From positions 1 to 8,056 of the forward strand of contig JAKQBQ010000046.1 of the NCBI GenBank assembly GCA_029574055.1: a stretch of DNA of 8,056 nucleotides, given 5' to 3'. Under the pieces are notes generated by a model, which was not told where the DNA came from, did no database searches, and was given only the letters and a program-made list of their open reading frames with translations. Positions 1 through 5,600 of the stretch are shown here, piece after piece (within the stretch, counting starts at the first letter, position 1; each line of letters opens with the position of its first letter). Source of the stretch: Methanobacteriota archaeon (GTDB lineage Archaea; Thermoplasmatota; Thermoplasmata; Methanomassiliicoccales; Methanomethylophilaceae). The translations under genes and the position numbers were made by a program.

Positions 1-1
1 A

Positions 2-61
2 TCCATGTGCTATCTGGTAAGCGCGCAGGAGAACACCGACATGTACGGAAGAGGTGTGTGA
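2..61 (+). CDS. C-terminal end of an unidentified protein (5' truncated by window edge)
   Basis: An open frame enters from the left edge and stops at TGA (59-61). The 19 visible residues end in NTDMYGRGV. A GC-rich hairpin begins 12 bases after the stop, as expected for the end of a transcription unit, and this is the main reason to read the frame as coding. The fragment is too short to assign to a family. Frame 1 also stays open here, but it runs through the hairpin and the AT-rich gap, which makes it the less likely coding frame. Confidence 0.4.
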   Translation, partial: SMCYLVSAQENTDMYGRGV

Positions 62-72
62 GGTGTCTTCAC

Positions 73-89
73 TGCGGGCGCAGCCCGCA
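73..89 (+). terminator. GC hairpin after the partial gene, probable terminator
   Basis: A perfect 7-bp stem (TGCGGGC / GCCCGCA) encloses a GCA loop, 12 bases after the stop of the partial gene. The T tract that follows is poor (CCTGTTTCC), so termination may be inefficient. The stem sequence is nearly the same as in the much stronger terminator at 5535-5550. Confidence 0.5.
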
Positions 90-133
90 CCTGTTTCCAC
101 TCAAATCAAAACAGGACCTATTTGCAGAAAACT

Positions 134-201
134 TCTTAAAAAAGATGTATTTAATGATTTCTACAAAATGCGAGAAATGGGTGGTGGCTGTAACCATCCA
201 T
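134..201 (+). promoter_or_regulatory. AT-rich promoter-like stretch followed by a stem-loop, in a gene-free gap
   Basis: The 238-base gap at 62-299 holds AT-rich TATA-like stretches at 134-144, 149-156 and 211-220. A stem-loop lies at 177-185 / 193-201: 9 bp including one G-U pair, with the 7-base loop GGCTGTA. If the box at 149-156 is used, transcription would begin at about 179-182, inside the 5' arm of the stem. The stem-loop could then be part of a leader for the small membrane protein at 300 or of a small RNA. No homology to a known RNA family is recognised. Confidence 0.25.
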
Positions 202-266
202 CCATCGTTGAAAATAAAAACTTTAGGTGCTGTCATTCGATCCACTTTATTCGAATCCGCCCCCAT

Positions 267-278
267 ACGTATATACGT
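267..278 (+). promoter_or_regulatory. Palindromic TATA element ahead of the 37-residue gene
   Basis: ACGTATATACGT is a perfect 12-base palindrome centred 27-28 bases before the ATG at 300. That is the usual distance from an archaeal TATA box to a transcription start, so the transcript would be leaderless; the lack of a Shine-Dalgarno site before the ATG agrees. The symmetry would also suit a dimeric regulator competing with TBP, which is inference. Confidence 0.45.
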
Positions 279-299
279 TGCGTGAGCATACCAACCGGC

Positions 300-413
300 A
301 TGGCAGACAACGTCAAGAAATCTACCGGAACAAAACTGATGAACGCGTTCCCTGTGATCGCCTTCGCGATCGTCTTCGCTCTGACGATCGTAATTTGGAT
401 GGAACTCATCTGA
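300..413 (+). CDS. 37-residue single-helix membrane protein
   Basis: The gene encodes 37 residues: a short polar, lysine-containing N-terminus (about 1-13), one hydrophobic segment (about 16-35, rich in F, I, V, A), and the C-terminus WMELI. The expected topology is one membrane span with a cytoplasmic N-terminus. The ATG at 300 was chosen because a TATA-like element sits 27-28 bases upstream; the longer frame reading in from position 54 crosses a terminator hairpin and AT-rich spacer and does not look coding. The gene converges on the Sel1-repeat gene with a 16-base gap. It could be a small accessory subunit of a membrane complex, but no family is recognised. It does not resemble archaeal Sec61-beta, which has a longer soluble N-terminal part. 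Confidence 0.5.
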   Translation: MADNVKKSTGTKLMNAFPVIAFAIVFALTIVIWMELI

Positions 414-438
414 ACAGCGGATCCTTCGGTCAGGCTGT
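414..438. terminator. Possible hairpin between convergent genes
   Basis: ACAGC (414-418) pairs with GCTGT (434-438). An inner stem, GATC / GGTC with one G-U pair, closes a 4-base loop, with a small internal loop between the two stems. The hairpin lies between the convergent ends of the 37-residue gene and the Sel1-repeat gene and overlaps the latter's stop codon. Neither side has a strong T run, so a terminator role is tentative. Confidence 0.25.
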
Positions 439-2250
439 CCTTCTGCTCCTGAACCGGAGCATTGCTTTCTTAGCGCCGAAATGCCCGAGCGATGCGGCCT
501 TGTTGTACCACTTCTTCGCTTCATTCAGATCGGTCTCGACGCCGATGCCGTCCTCGTAATACCTGGCGAGTATGAACATCGCCTCCCTGTCGCCGTTGTC
601 CGCAGCGAACCTGTAGGTCTCGAACGGCGATGACTTCTTTACGGCGACCTCGTTGCCTGTGTAATCCTCGACGAGCTTCCTTGACACCGTGTGCCCCTGC
701 TCCGCTGCCTTAGTGTACCAAAGCAGCGCTTTCTTCTCATCCGGCTTCGTGCCGATCCCGTTGGCATAGCAGTATCCGAGATAGTACTGGGCGATCGCGT
801 TGTTGTTCTCCGCGCCTTTGGTGAACCAATCAAATGCCTTCTTCTCGTTGGCTTTGACGACCTTGCCTTCAAGGTAGCATGTCCCGACGAAAAGCTGGGA
901 CTTTCCGTACCCTTTCTCTCCCAAATACGTATGGAGCTCGAACGCCTTCGCGGGATCCTTGCTCACACCTCTCCCTCTTGCATAGCTTTCCGCCAATATG
1001 AATTGGGATTTCAGGAACCCGTCGTCAGCCGACCTCGAGCACCACTCGAACCCTTTCTTCTCGTCCTTCTCCACGCCGTCCCCGGACATGTACGCGCTCC
1101 CTATCGCGTGGCAGGCGAGGATGCTCCCGTGCTGCGCCGCCCTTTCGTAATAGTAGGCGGCTTTCTTGGGGTTCTTCCTGAAGCCGTTCCCTTCCTTGTA
1201 ATTGTTGCCGGTGACGTATTCCGCATAGGGGTCGCCCATGTCGGCGGCCTTCCTGTACCATTCTGCGGAAGTTCCTGCGCTCTTCTTCACCTGGCTTCCT
1301 TTGGCATACATGTTGCCGAGCATTATCATAGCGTCGGTCTGGCCTCTCGCGGCGGCGTCGTTCAGCTTTTTGAGCCCCGCTTCCCTATCCTTTTCTATAC
1401 CTACGCCGCCCATGAGGCATCTGGCGATCCCGAACTCCCCGTCGAGGCAGCCTCCTCTTGCCGACACGTCATACCAGCTGTGCGCGAATATCGGATCCTT
1501 CTCCACGCCTACGCCGTCCATGTAGCATCTTCCCAAATGGTATTGGCCCAGCGGGGACCCTGTATCGGCCATCTTTGAGTACATCCCGAAAGCCGTCTCC
1601 GGGCTTCTCGGCACGCCTATCCCGTGCTCATAGCATCTCGCGAGCTCGCATTTGGCCTTCTCGGACCCTTTGTCCGCGCATTCCTTCAACAGCGCAGCGC
1701 CCGCCGTCCTGTCGCGGGCGGTGCCGGTCCCTCTGAGCACGCAAATGGCCTTGGAGCACTCCCCGTCGATGTTCCCCCTCTCTGCGGAGGCAGAGAACAT
1801 CTCGAACGCTTTCTCCGCATTCGATTCCGTACCTATGCCTAGGTCGTAGAACACTCCGAGCATGTACATTGAGCTGGGAGACCCCTCTGCGGCCTTTTTG
1901 GAATGGTAGTCGAACAGTTTCTTGTCGCGGGGGACGTTCGTCTCCTCGAATATCTTGTTAAGCTCCCTTACCGCCTCGGTATATCCCTTCAAGGCGGCCT
2001 TCGAGAACCACATTATGGGTTCATCCATGCTTTCCGGGACCGCGATCCCTTCTGCGTAACATTTCCCGATGATGTACTCCGAATCGGTGTGGCCCAGTGT
2101 TGCCGCCTTCATATACCACTTGAAGGCCTCGGCCTCATCCGCCTCTACACCGTCCCCCATGGCGTACTTCTGCCCCAACTTGAAGCAGGAATTGACATCG
2201 TTGGCCTCGGCTCTGGAGATCAGGTCGTCCAAAATTTCCATTGAAGTCAT
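430..2250 (-). CDS. Sel1-repeat protein, 16 tandem repeats
   Basis: This 606-residue protein is almost entirely Sel1-like repeats (SLR, a TPR-related helix-turn-helix of about 36 residues). After a short N-terminal cap (about 1-16), some 16 units can be laid end to end from about residue 17 to 590, followed by a basic C-terminal cap ending RFRSRRTA. Typical units carry the pattern A..LG..Y..G.GV..D..KA..WY.KAA..G. Units 3 (starting TEAVREL) and 15 (TVSRKL) are degenerate and slightly short. No signal peptide or membrane helix is visible, so the protein is probably a cytoplasmic solenoid scaffold that binds other proteins; partners are unknown. In at least six units the residue before the conserved Tyr/Leu of helix A is Cys (GKCY, ARCY, GRCY, ARCL, GTCY, GYCY). 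The start is ATG 2250; a second ATG at 2241 (residue 4) is equally possible. The gene follows the MFS gene with a 25-base AT-rich gap. Confidence 0.93.
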   Translation of the reverse strand: MTSMEILDDLISRAEANDVNSCFKLGQKYAMGDGVEADEAEAFKWYMKAATLGHTDSEYIIGKCYAEGIAVPESMDEPIMWFSKAALKGYTEAVRELNKIFEETNVPRDKKLFDYHSKKAAEGSPSSMYMLGVFYDLGIGTESNAEKAFEMFSASAERGNIDGECSKAICVLRGTGTARDRTAGAALLKECADKGSEKAKCELARCYEHGIGVPRSPETAFGMYSKMADTGSPLGQYHLGRCYMDGVGVEKDPIFAHSWYDVSARGGCLDGEFGIARCLMGGVGIEKDREAGLKKLNDAAARGQTDAMIMLGNMYAKGSQVKKSAGTSAEWYRKAADMGDPYAEYVTGNNYKEGNGFRKNPKKAAYYYERAAQHGSILACHAIGSAYMSGDGVEKDEKKGFEWCSRSADDGFLKSQFILAESYARGRGVSKDPAKAFELHTYLGEKGYGKSQLFVGTCYLEGKVVKANEKKAFDWFTKGAENNNAIAQYYLGYCYANGIGTKPDEKKALLWYTKAAEQGHTVSRKLVEDYTGNEVAVKKSSPFETYRFAADNGDREAMFILARYYEDGIGVETDLNEAKKWYNKAASLGHFGAKKAMLRFRSRRTA

Positions 2251-2262
2251 TTAACACCATCA

Positions 2263-2278
2263 GTATTATATTAATTTA
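2263..2278 (-). promoter_or_regulatory. Candidate TATA promoter for the Sel1-repeat gene
   Basis: The gap before the Sel1-repeat gene, together with the last codons of the MFS gene, reads on the minus strand as TAAATTAATATAATACTG. This is strongly AT-rich in an otherwise GC-rich locus. Its centre is about 20-25 bases from the ATG at 2250 and about 29 from the one at 2241, close to leaderless spacing. The Sel1-repeat gene may therefore have its own promoter as well as read-through from the MFS gene. Confidence 0.4.
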
Positions 2279-3631
2279 CCCTATTTTCTTCTCGCCCACG
2301 AAGGGATCGCCAGCTTTTTTCTCCACCGACAGATACACCATTATCAGCGCTATCACCGAGAAGGCGAACATCAGCGCCCACACCAGAGAGAAATTGTCAA
2401 GGGTGTAGGACCTGCCTATGATGGGGTCGGTTATCGTTGTGCAGACGGACGCTCCCAAGAAAAGGAACACGTTCATCGCCGAAACGGATGTCCCCGATAT
2501 CGCCGTAGGGTACCACTCCTTGACTTGAGTGAAAGACAGGGTCATGAACCCGCCGGAGAACCCGAAAACGAAGCATATGGCCAGCCAGAACAGGTAATTG
2601 TCCAAGCTGCCTGCGAATATCCATATTACCGCCCAGACCGCAACATACATCAAAGTGCCCCAAAGCATCGCTGTGCGTTTGGATCTGATCACCCCTCTCC
2701 CGTTCATCACCCCTATCAAAGCCGAACTGAGGATCTTCCCTATTCCCAGCGCAGTGATCAGCCAGGCTGCGGTGGTGCCGAAGTCGTATATCTCCTTGAA
2801 ATAAGTGTTTGCCCAGGTCCCTTGGAATACCATTATGGAACCGTAGACAAGGAAGTATGCTATCGCCATGGTCCAGAACTTCCTCCCTCCCGAGGCCACC
2901 ATCATCAGGCCTTTGAGCATGGGGATCTTGGCATCGGTCGCGTCTGAGATCGGCGTCCCTTTTTCTTGGTATTCGATCTCCTCTACCGAGGGAAGGCCTT
3001 TCTTGTGCGGATGATCCCTGATGAATGTTATGCACAGGATCGCCAGGATCAAGGTCACAACGCCGAGTATCAGGAACACTTCCCTCCAACCCAGGGCGTC
3101 CGCCATGATCTCGAGCGGCGCCGACGCCGCTATCGCGCCGACGTTCCCTACAGCTATCACTATGCCCGTCAATTGAGGGAAGTCCGTTTTTTTGAACCAG
3201 ACGGATATTATCTTCATCAGGGGGATATAAATTACCGCCATTCCCGCGGCGATCAGTATCTTCCCCAGGACGATCTCCCAGAATTCCGTCCCCATGAATG
3301 TTATGAACGACCCTGCGGCCGCTACCGATAAGAATATGAAAGTGGTCTTTCTCGGGCCGAGATGATCCGCAAGCAGACCGCTCGGTATCTGCATGCCTGT
3401 ATACGTCCAGAAATACACTGTGCTGAGAAGTCCGACGGTCCCGCCCACTTCTTCGATGATGTCCCTTCCCACGATGCCTACGGTCATCCTGTGGAAGTAC
3501 ACGAAGAAGTACGCAGAGGTCAAAATTATGAATATCGCCCAGCGGTATTTGTATAAGGTTTTCTTCACGTTCGGCGATATCTTCGTTCCCGAAGCTGTCC
3601 CGCCTGCTGCCGCCTTGTCGGATCCCGTCAA
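2276..3631 (-). CDS. Major facilitator superfamily (MFS) transporter
   Basis: The 451-residue length and about 12 hydrophobic segments (roughly 31-49, 66-88, 96-114, 120-143, 152-175, 184-203, 251-272, 287-309, 320-340, 345-367, 380-402, 413-435) fit an MFS secondary transporter. The loop between helices 2 and 3 holds the MFS motif A (G85-L-L-A-D89-H-L-G-P-R94-K95). Helix 1 ends in YFHRM, and the central loop after helix 6 has the form RDHP..KGLPS.EE; both recall the organophosphate/organic-anion branch of the MFS (GlpT-like), so an organic anion is a reasonable guess, but the substrate cannot be read from sequence. The start is TTG (3631): a GGAGG site at 3639-3643 lies 7 bases before it, and the next in-frame ATG would be codon 49, inside helix 1. 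The gene lies between a DUF362 gene (131 bases upstream) and the Sel1-repeat gene, all on one strand. Confidence 0.93.
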   Translation of the reverse strand: MTGSDKAAAGGTASGTKISPNVKKTLYKYRWAIFIILTSAYFFVYFHRMTVGIVGRDIIEEVGGTVGLLSTVYFWTYTGMQIPSGLLADHLGPRKTTFIFLSVAAAGSFITFMGTEFWEIVLGKILIAAGMAVIYIPLMKIISVWFKKTDFPQLTGIVIAVGNVGAIAASAPLEIMADALGWREVFLILGVVTLILAILCITFIRDHPHKKGLPSVEEIEYQEKGTPISDATDAKIPMLKGLMMVASGGRKFWTMAIAYFLVYGSIMVFQGTWANTYFKEIYDFGTTAAWLITALGIGKILSSALIGVMNGRGVIRSKRTAMLWGTLMYVAVWAVIWIFAGSLDNYLFWLAICFVFGFSGGFMTLSFTQVKEWYPTAISGTSVSAMNVFLFLGASVCTTITDPIIGRSYTLDNFSLVWALMFAFSVIALIMVYLSVEKKAGDPFVGEKKIG

Positions 3632-3638
3632 TTATTTG

Positions 3639-3643
3639 CCTCC
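3639..3643 (-). promoter_or_regulatory. Shine-Dalgarno site fixing the TTG start of the MFS gene
   Basis: On the minus strand GGAGG is followed by 7 bases (CAAATAA) and then TTG. This is a near-ideal ribosome binding site. It decides the start in the absence of any ATG before codon 49. Confidence 0.7.
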
Positions 3644-3762
3644 GTATCGGTTCGTCCGGGCAGAGGCGGCCGCTGAGCCCCCAGTGTCAAGATCCGGCTG
3701 TCATCGAACACTTTGCAAACCGCTAATCCTCTCTTTGGTCAAGTACCTTTCTGTAATTTTGA

Positions 3763-4866
3763 TCACTTTATCTCGACCAGTTCGTATTCGGGCGACCCCA
3801 ATCCCATCTTCTTCGCATGCGTGAAGGTGGCCTGCCAATTCGTGTCGGGGTGGGTGCATTTGAATATATCATCAGGTTTTTTTCCATTGGAATTTACATG
3901 CAGCCTGCTCCCTGCAATCATGGGCTGCTTTTGAGAAAGGTCTGCGCACGCTTTGTCCAGCGAAACTGGATCAAAAGAAGCAAGCATGCCGACGTTCGGG
4001 ATTATGGGAAGATCGTTCTCGCCGTGGCAGTCGCAGAAAGGCGAGACGTCCGCTATGATCGAAACATGGAAGTTCGGCCTGCCTGCCAGCAATGCCGCCG
4101 TATACTCGACTATCTTCCCGCAGAGGATGTCGGCCGCCTCGTCCATGCCCACCGATATCGCATCGAATGGACAGGTGGCAATGCATCTCCCGCACCCTAC
4201 GCAGAAGTCGTGGTCGATGTATGCTTTTTCATCGACGGTTATCGCGGAGTGGGCGCACGCGTCGAGGCACTTCCTGCATGCCCTGCAGAGATCTTGGTCG
4301 ACGGCCGGCTTTCCGGATGTGTGGAGCTCCATTTTGCCCCTCTTCGAGGCGCAGCCCATTCCGATGTTCTTGATGGCCCCGCCGAACCCGGTCAGTTCGT
4401 GGCATTTGAAATGGTTGAGGGTGATGAGGATGTCGGCATCGTATATCTCCCGCCCGATCTTTGCTTCCTTAACATAATCGCCGTCTATGGGTATCTCAAC
4501 GTCGTTGCTCCCTTTCAACCCATCCCCTATTATTATCTGGCAACCCGTCGTTACGCTGTTGAACCCGTTGAGGTTCGCTGTGTTCAAATGCTCGACGGCA
4601 TTCTTCCTCTTCCCGGCGTACAGGGTGCTGCAGTCCGTCAGGAAAGGGATGCCTCCTTTTTTGTATACTGCGTCCGCTATGACCTTGGAATAGTTCGGCC
4701 TCAGGAAGGCCAGGTTTCCAAGCTCGCCGAAATGCGTCTTGATGGCAACGTACTTGCCTTCCATCTCGATGCTTCCGATCCCCGCGGCCTCGATCAGCCT
4801 TCCGAGCTTCGCGAGGAGGCTGTCCTGCATCTCGGTGTGCATATTGGTGAAGTATACTTTTGACAT
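3763..4866 (-). CDS. DUF362 family protein with two [4Fe-4S] ferredoxin motifs
   Basis: The 367-residue product matches the DUF362 family as found in archaea and anaerobic bacteria. The first part carries the family signatures HFGE.GN..FLRP (about 45-57) and LNHFKCHELTGFGGAIKN (about 150-167), followed by MGCASKRGK. The centre holds two complete bacterial-ferredoxin motifs, C194-x2-C197-x2-C200-x3-C204 and C222-x2-C225-x2-C228-x3-C232-P, each expected to bind a [4Fe-4S] cluster. The C-terminal part has FCDCHGEND (C278, C280, H281) and ASFDPVSLDKA, also typical of the family. The function of DUF362 proteins is largely undefined; a cytoplasmic redox or cofactor-related role is inference. The start at 4866 (MSKVYF) is preferred over the ATG at 4998: family members begin near this point, and the 44 extra residues look non-coding and span the likely promoter. 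An ATG at 4884 is another option. Confidence 0.9.
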   Translation of the reverse strand: MSKVYFTNMHTEMQDSLLAKLGRLIEAAGIGSIEMEGKYVAIKTHFGELGNLAFLRPNYSKVIADAVYKKGGIPFLTDCSTLYAGKRKNAVEHLNTANLNGFNSVTTGCQIIIGDGLKGSNDVEIPIDGDYVKEAKIGREIYDADILITLNHFKCHELTGFGGAIKNIGMGCASKRGKMELHTSGKPAVDQDLCRACRKCLDACAHSAITVDEKAYIDHDFCVGCGRCIATCPFDAISVGMDEAADILCGKIVEYTAALLAGRPNFHVSIIADVSPFCDCHGENDLPIIPNVGMLASFDPVSLDKACADLSQKQPMIAGSRLHVNSNGKKPDDIFKCTHPDTNWQATFTHAKKMGLGSPEYELVEIK

Positions 4867-4899
4867 TCCTATTGCGCCCGACATATAACCGAGTTCGGT

Positions 4900-4912
4900 A
4901 TAGAATAAATTT
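4900..4912 (-). promoter_or_regulatory. Candidate TATA promoter for the DUF362 gene
   Basis: The minus strand reads AAATTTATTCTATA here. The centre is about 39 bases before the ATG at 4866, which would put transcription start near 4879 with a leader of about 12 bases. This supports the short form of the protein. A second TATAT-like stretch at 4882-4888 is only about 20 bases from the start. Confidence 0.4.
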
Positions 4913-4998
4913 GGGACGGCGGGCATGTCGAAAATGGCATTCAGAGAATCACATTTCAGACAGATTTTCTGTAAAATGTCCCCTGTCGGATAATGCAT

Positions 4999-5031
4999 TT
5001 TCAGTCGTGGGGAATATTTAAAATACTGAAA
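4999..5031 (+). promoter_or_regulatory. Promoter of the AdoMetDC-like gene with flanking inverted repeat
   Basis: A TATA-like core (ATATTTAAAATA, about 5013-5024) is bracketed by the 7-base inverted repeat TTTCAGT (4999-5005) and ACTGAAA (5025-5031), 19 bases apart. Transcription would begin near 5045, leaving a leader of about 28 bases with a GGTGGGAG ribosome binding site close before the ATG at 5073. The symmetric arms around the TATA box are placed as a repressor operator would be; that role is inference. Confidence 0.45.
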
Positions 5032-5072
5032 GCGAACTTGCTATTTTTGAGAATATCTAAGGTGGGAGTACA

Positions 5073-5498
5073 ATGCACGTAATGAGTTCTTACACAGGCG
5101 GCCTCCTCTCCGACGAGGAGATAATGAAGAGATACAACGATGAGAAAAAATGGGGTCTTGCGGTCTGCATAGACATCGGCGAATGCGATCACAAGAAGAT
5201 ATCGTCCAAAGAACACATTTCAAAGTTCGCGGTCGACCTCGCCAACTACATCAACATGAAAAGATACGGTGAGCCTATAGTCGTATTCTTCGGCGACGAG
5301 CCGAAGGTCCAGGGGTACTCGTTGGTTCAGCTCATCGAGACCTCCCAGATATCCGGGCATTTCGCCGAGGACACGGACAGAGCATTCATCGACGTGTTCT
5401 CATGCAAAGAGTTCCCTCCGAAGAAGACCGCGGAATTCGTCAAAGATTACTTTGGCGCCAAGAAGATGGAGTTCGCGGTCTGCTTCAGGGATGTCTGA
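5073..5498 (+). CDS. AdoMet decarboxylase (SpeD/SpeH)-like pyruvoyl-dependent decarboxylase homologue
   Basis: The 141 residues align by motif with the small prokaryotic AdoMet decarboxylases, which self-cleave before a serine to make a pyruvoyl group. The segment TS91QISGH96FAE...DVFSC111 matches the SES63H...H68...DVFTC83 core: S91 would become the pyruvoyl group, H96 is the processing histidine and C111 the catalytic cysteine. The N-terminal GLAVCIDIGECD matches the family's first strand. Two differences stand out: the cleavage pair is Thr-Ser instead of Glu-Ser, and the residue after the serine is Gln instead of His. The family includes members that decarboxylate arginine or ornithine instead of AdoMet, so the substrate is open; a role in polyamine synthesis is inference. 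The start is ATG 5073, with GGTGGGAG just upstream; ATG 5082 is a weaker alternative. The gene is divergent from the DUF362 gene and ends at a strong terminator, so it is probably monocistronic. Confidence 0.72.
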   Translation: MHVMSSYTGGLLSDEEIMKRYNDEKKWGLAVCIDIGECDHKKISSKEHISKFAVDLANYINMKRYGEPIVVFFGDEPKVQGYSLVQLIETSQISGHFAEDTDRAFIDVFSCKEFPPKKTAEFVKDYFGAKKMEFAVCFRDV

Positions 5499-5508
5499 TC
5501 CGAACAAA

Positions 5509-5522
5509 CCGGCATCCGCCGG
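5509..5522 (+). terminator. Short hairpin after the AdoMetDC-like gene
   Basis: A perfect 5-bp stem, CCGGC / GCCGG, with an ATCC loop starts 11 bases after the stop. It is followed by AAACCTTTT and then the stronger hairpin at 5535, so the two may act in tandem. Confidence 0.4.
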
Positions 5523-5534
5523 AAACCTTTTGGT

Positions 5535-5560
5535 GCGGGCGCGCGCCCGCTTTTTGTTTT
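5535..5560 (+). terminator. Strong GC hairpin plus T run
   Basis: GCGGGC and GCCCGC flank a GCGC loop (5535-5550; the whole 16 bases are palindromic) and are followed at once by TTTTTGTTTT. This is the clearest terminator-like structure in the window, and it separates the AdoMetDC-like gene from the next promoter. Confidence 0.75.
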
Positions 5561-5573
5561 CTTCTTCCATTAA

Positions 5574-5600
5574 TGCTATTATTATGTAATCTGTTTACAT
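5574..5600 (+). promoter_or_regulatory. Promoter and inverted repeat at the start of the 183-residue gene
   Basis: An AT-rich stretch (TATTATTA, 5577-5584) lies about 24 bases before the ATG at 5605 and 18 before the one at 5599. It overlaps the perfect inverted repeat ATGTAA-TCTGT-TTACAT (5584-5600), which covers the expected transcription start. No ribosome binding site is visible. The repeat is well placed for an operator, which is inference. Confidence 0.4.

Noticed and set aside
54..299. Upstream extension of the 37-residue protein to 119 residues
   Set aside because: The frame reads through a GC hairpin and an AT-rich spacer, and its composition is not protein-like. The palindromic TATA element within it supports the start at 300.
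300..413. Archaeal Sec61-beta/SecG or MtrF identity for the 37-residue protein
   Set aside because: Length, N-terminal motif and helix position do not match Sec61-beta, and nothing beyond being a single-span protein links it to MtrF.
691..1578. Long open frame (295 codons) on the plus strand
   Set aside because: It lies wholly inside the Sel1-repeat gene on the other strand; the repeats are unmistakable there, and the plus-strand translation has no recognisable domain. Codon bias of the real gene keeps the antisense frame open.
430..2250. Repeated units as a DNA-level repeat or CRISPR array
   Set aside because: The periodicity is about 108 bases and conserved only at protein level; no identical spaced DNA repeats were seen.
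2397..3089. 230-codon minus-strand frame within the MFS gene
   Set aside because: It is an out-of-frame shadow of the transporter gene, without hydrophobic segments or motifs.
3817..4863. Long open frame (348 codons) on the plus strand
   Set aside because: It is antisense to the DUF362 gene, whose ferredoxin and family motifs are clear. No motif appears in the antisense product.
4867..4998. 44-codon N-terminal extension of the DUF362 protein
   Set aside because: The residues show no family similarity, the likely TATA element lies within the stretch, and the family start fits MSKVYF at 4866.
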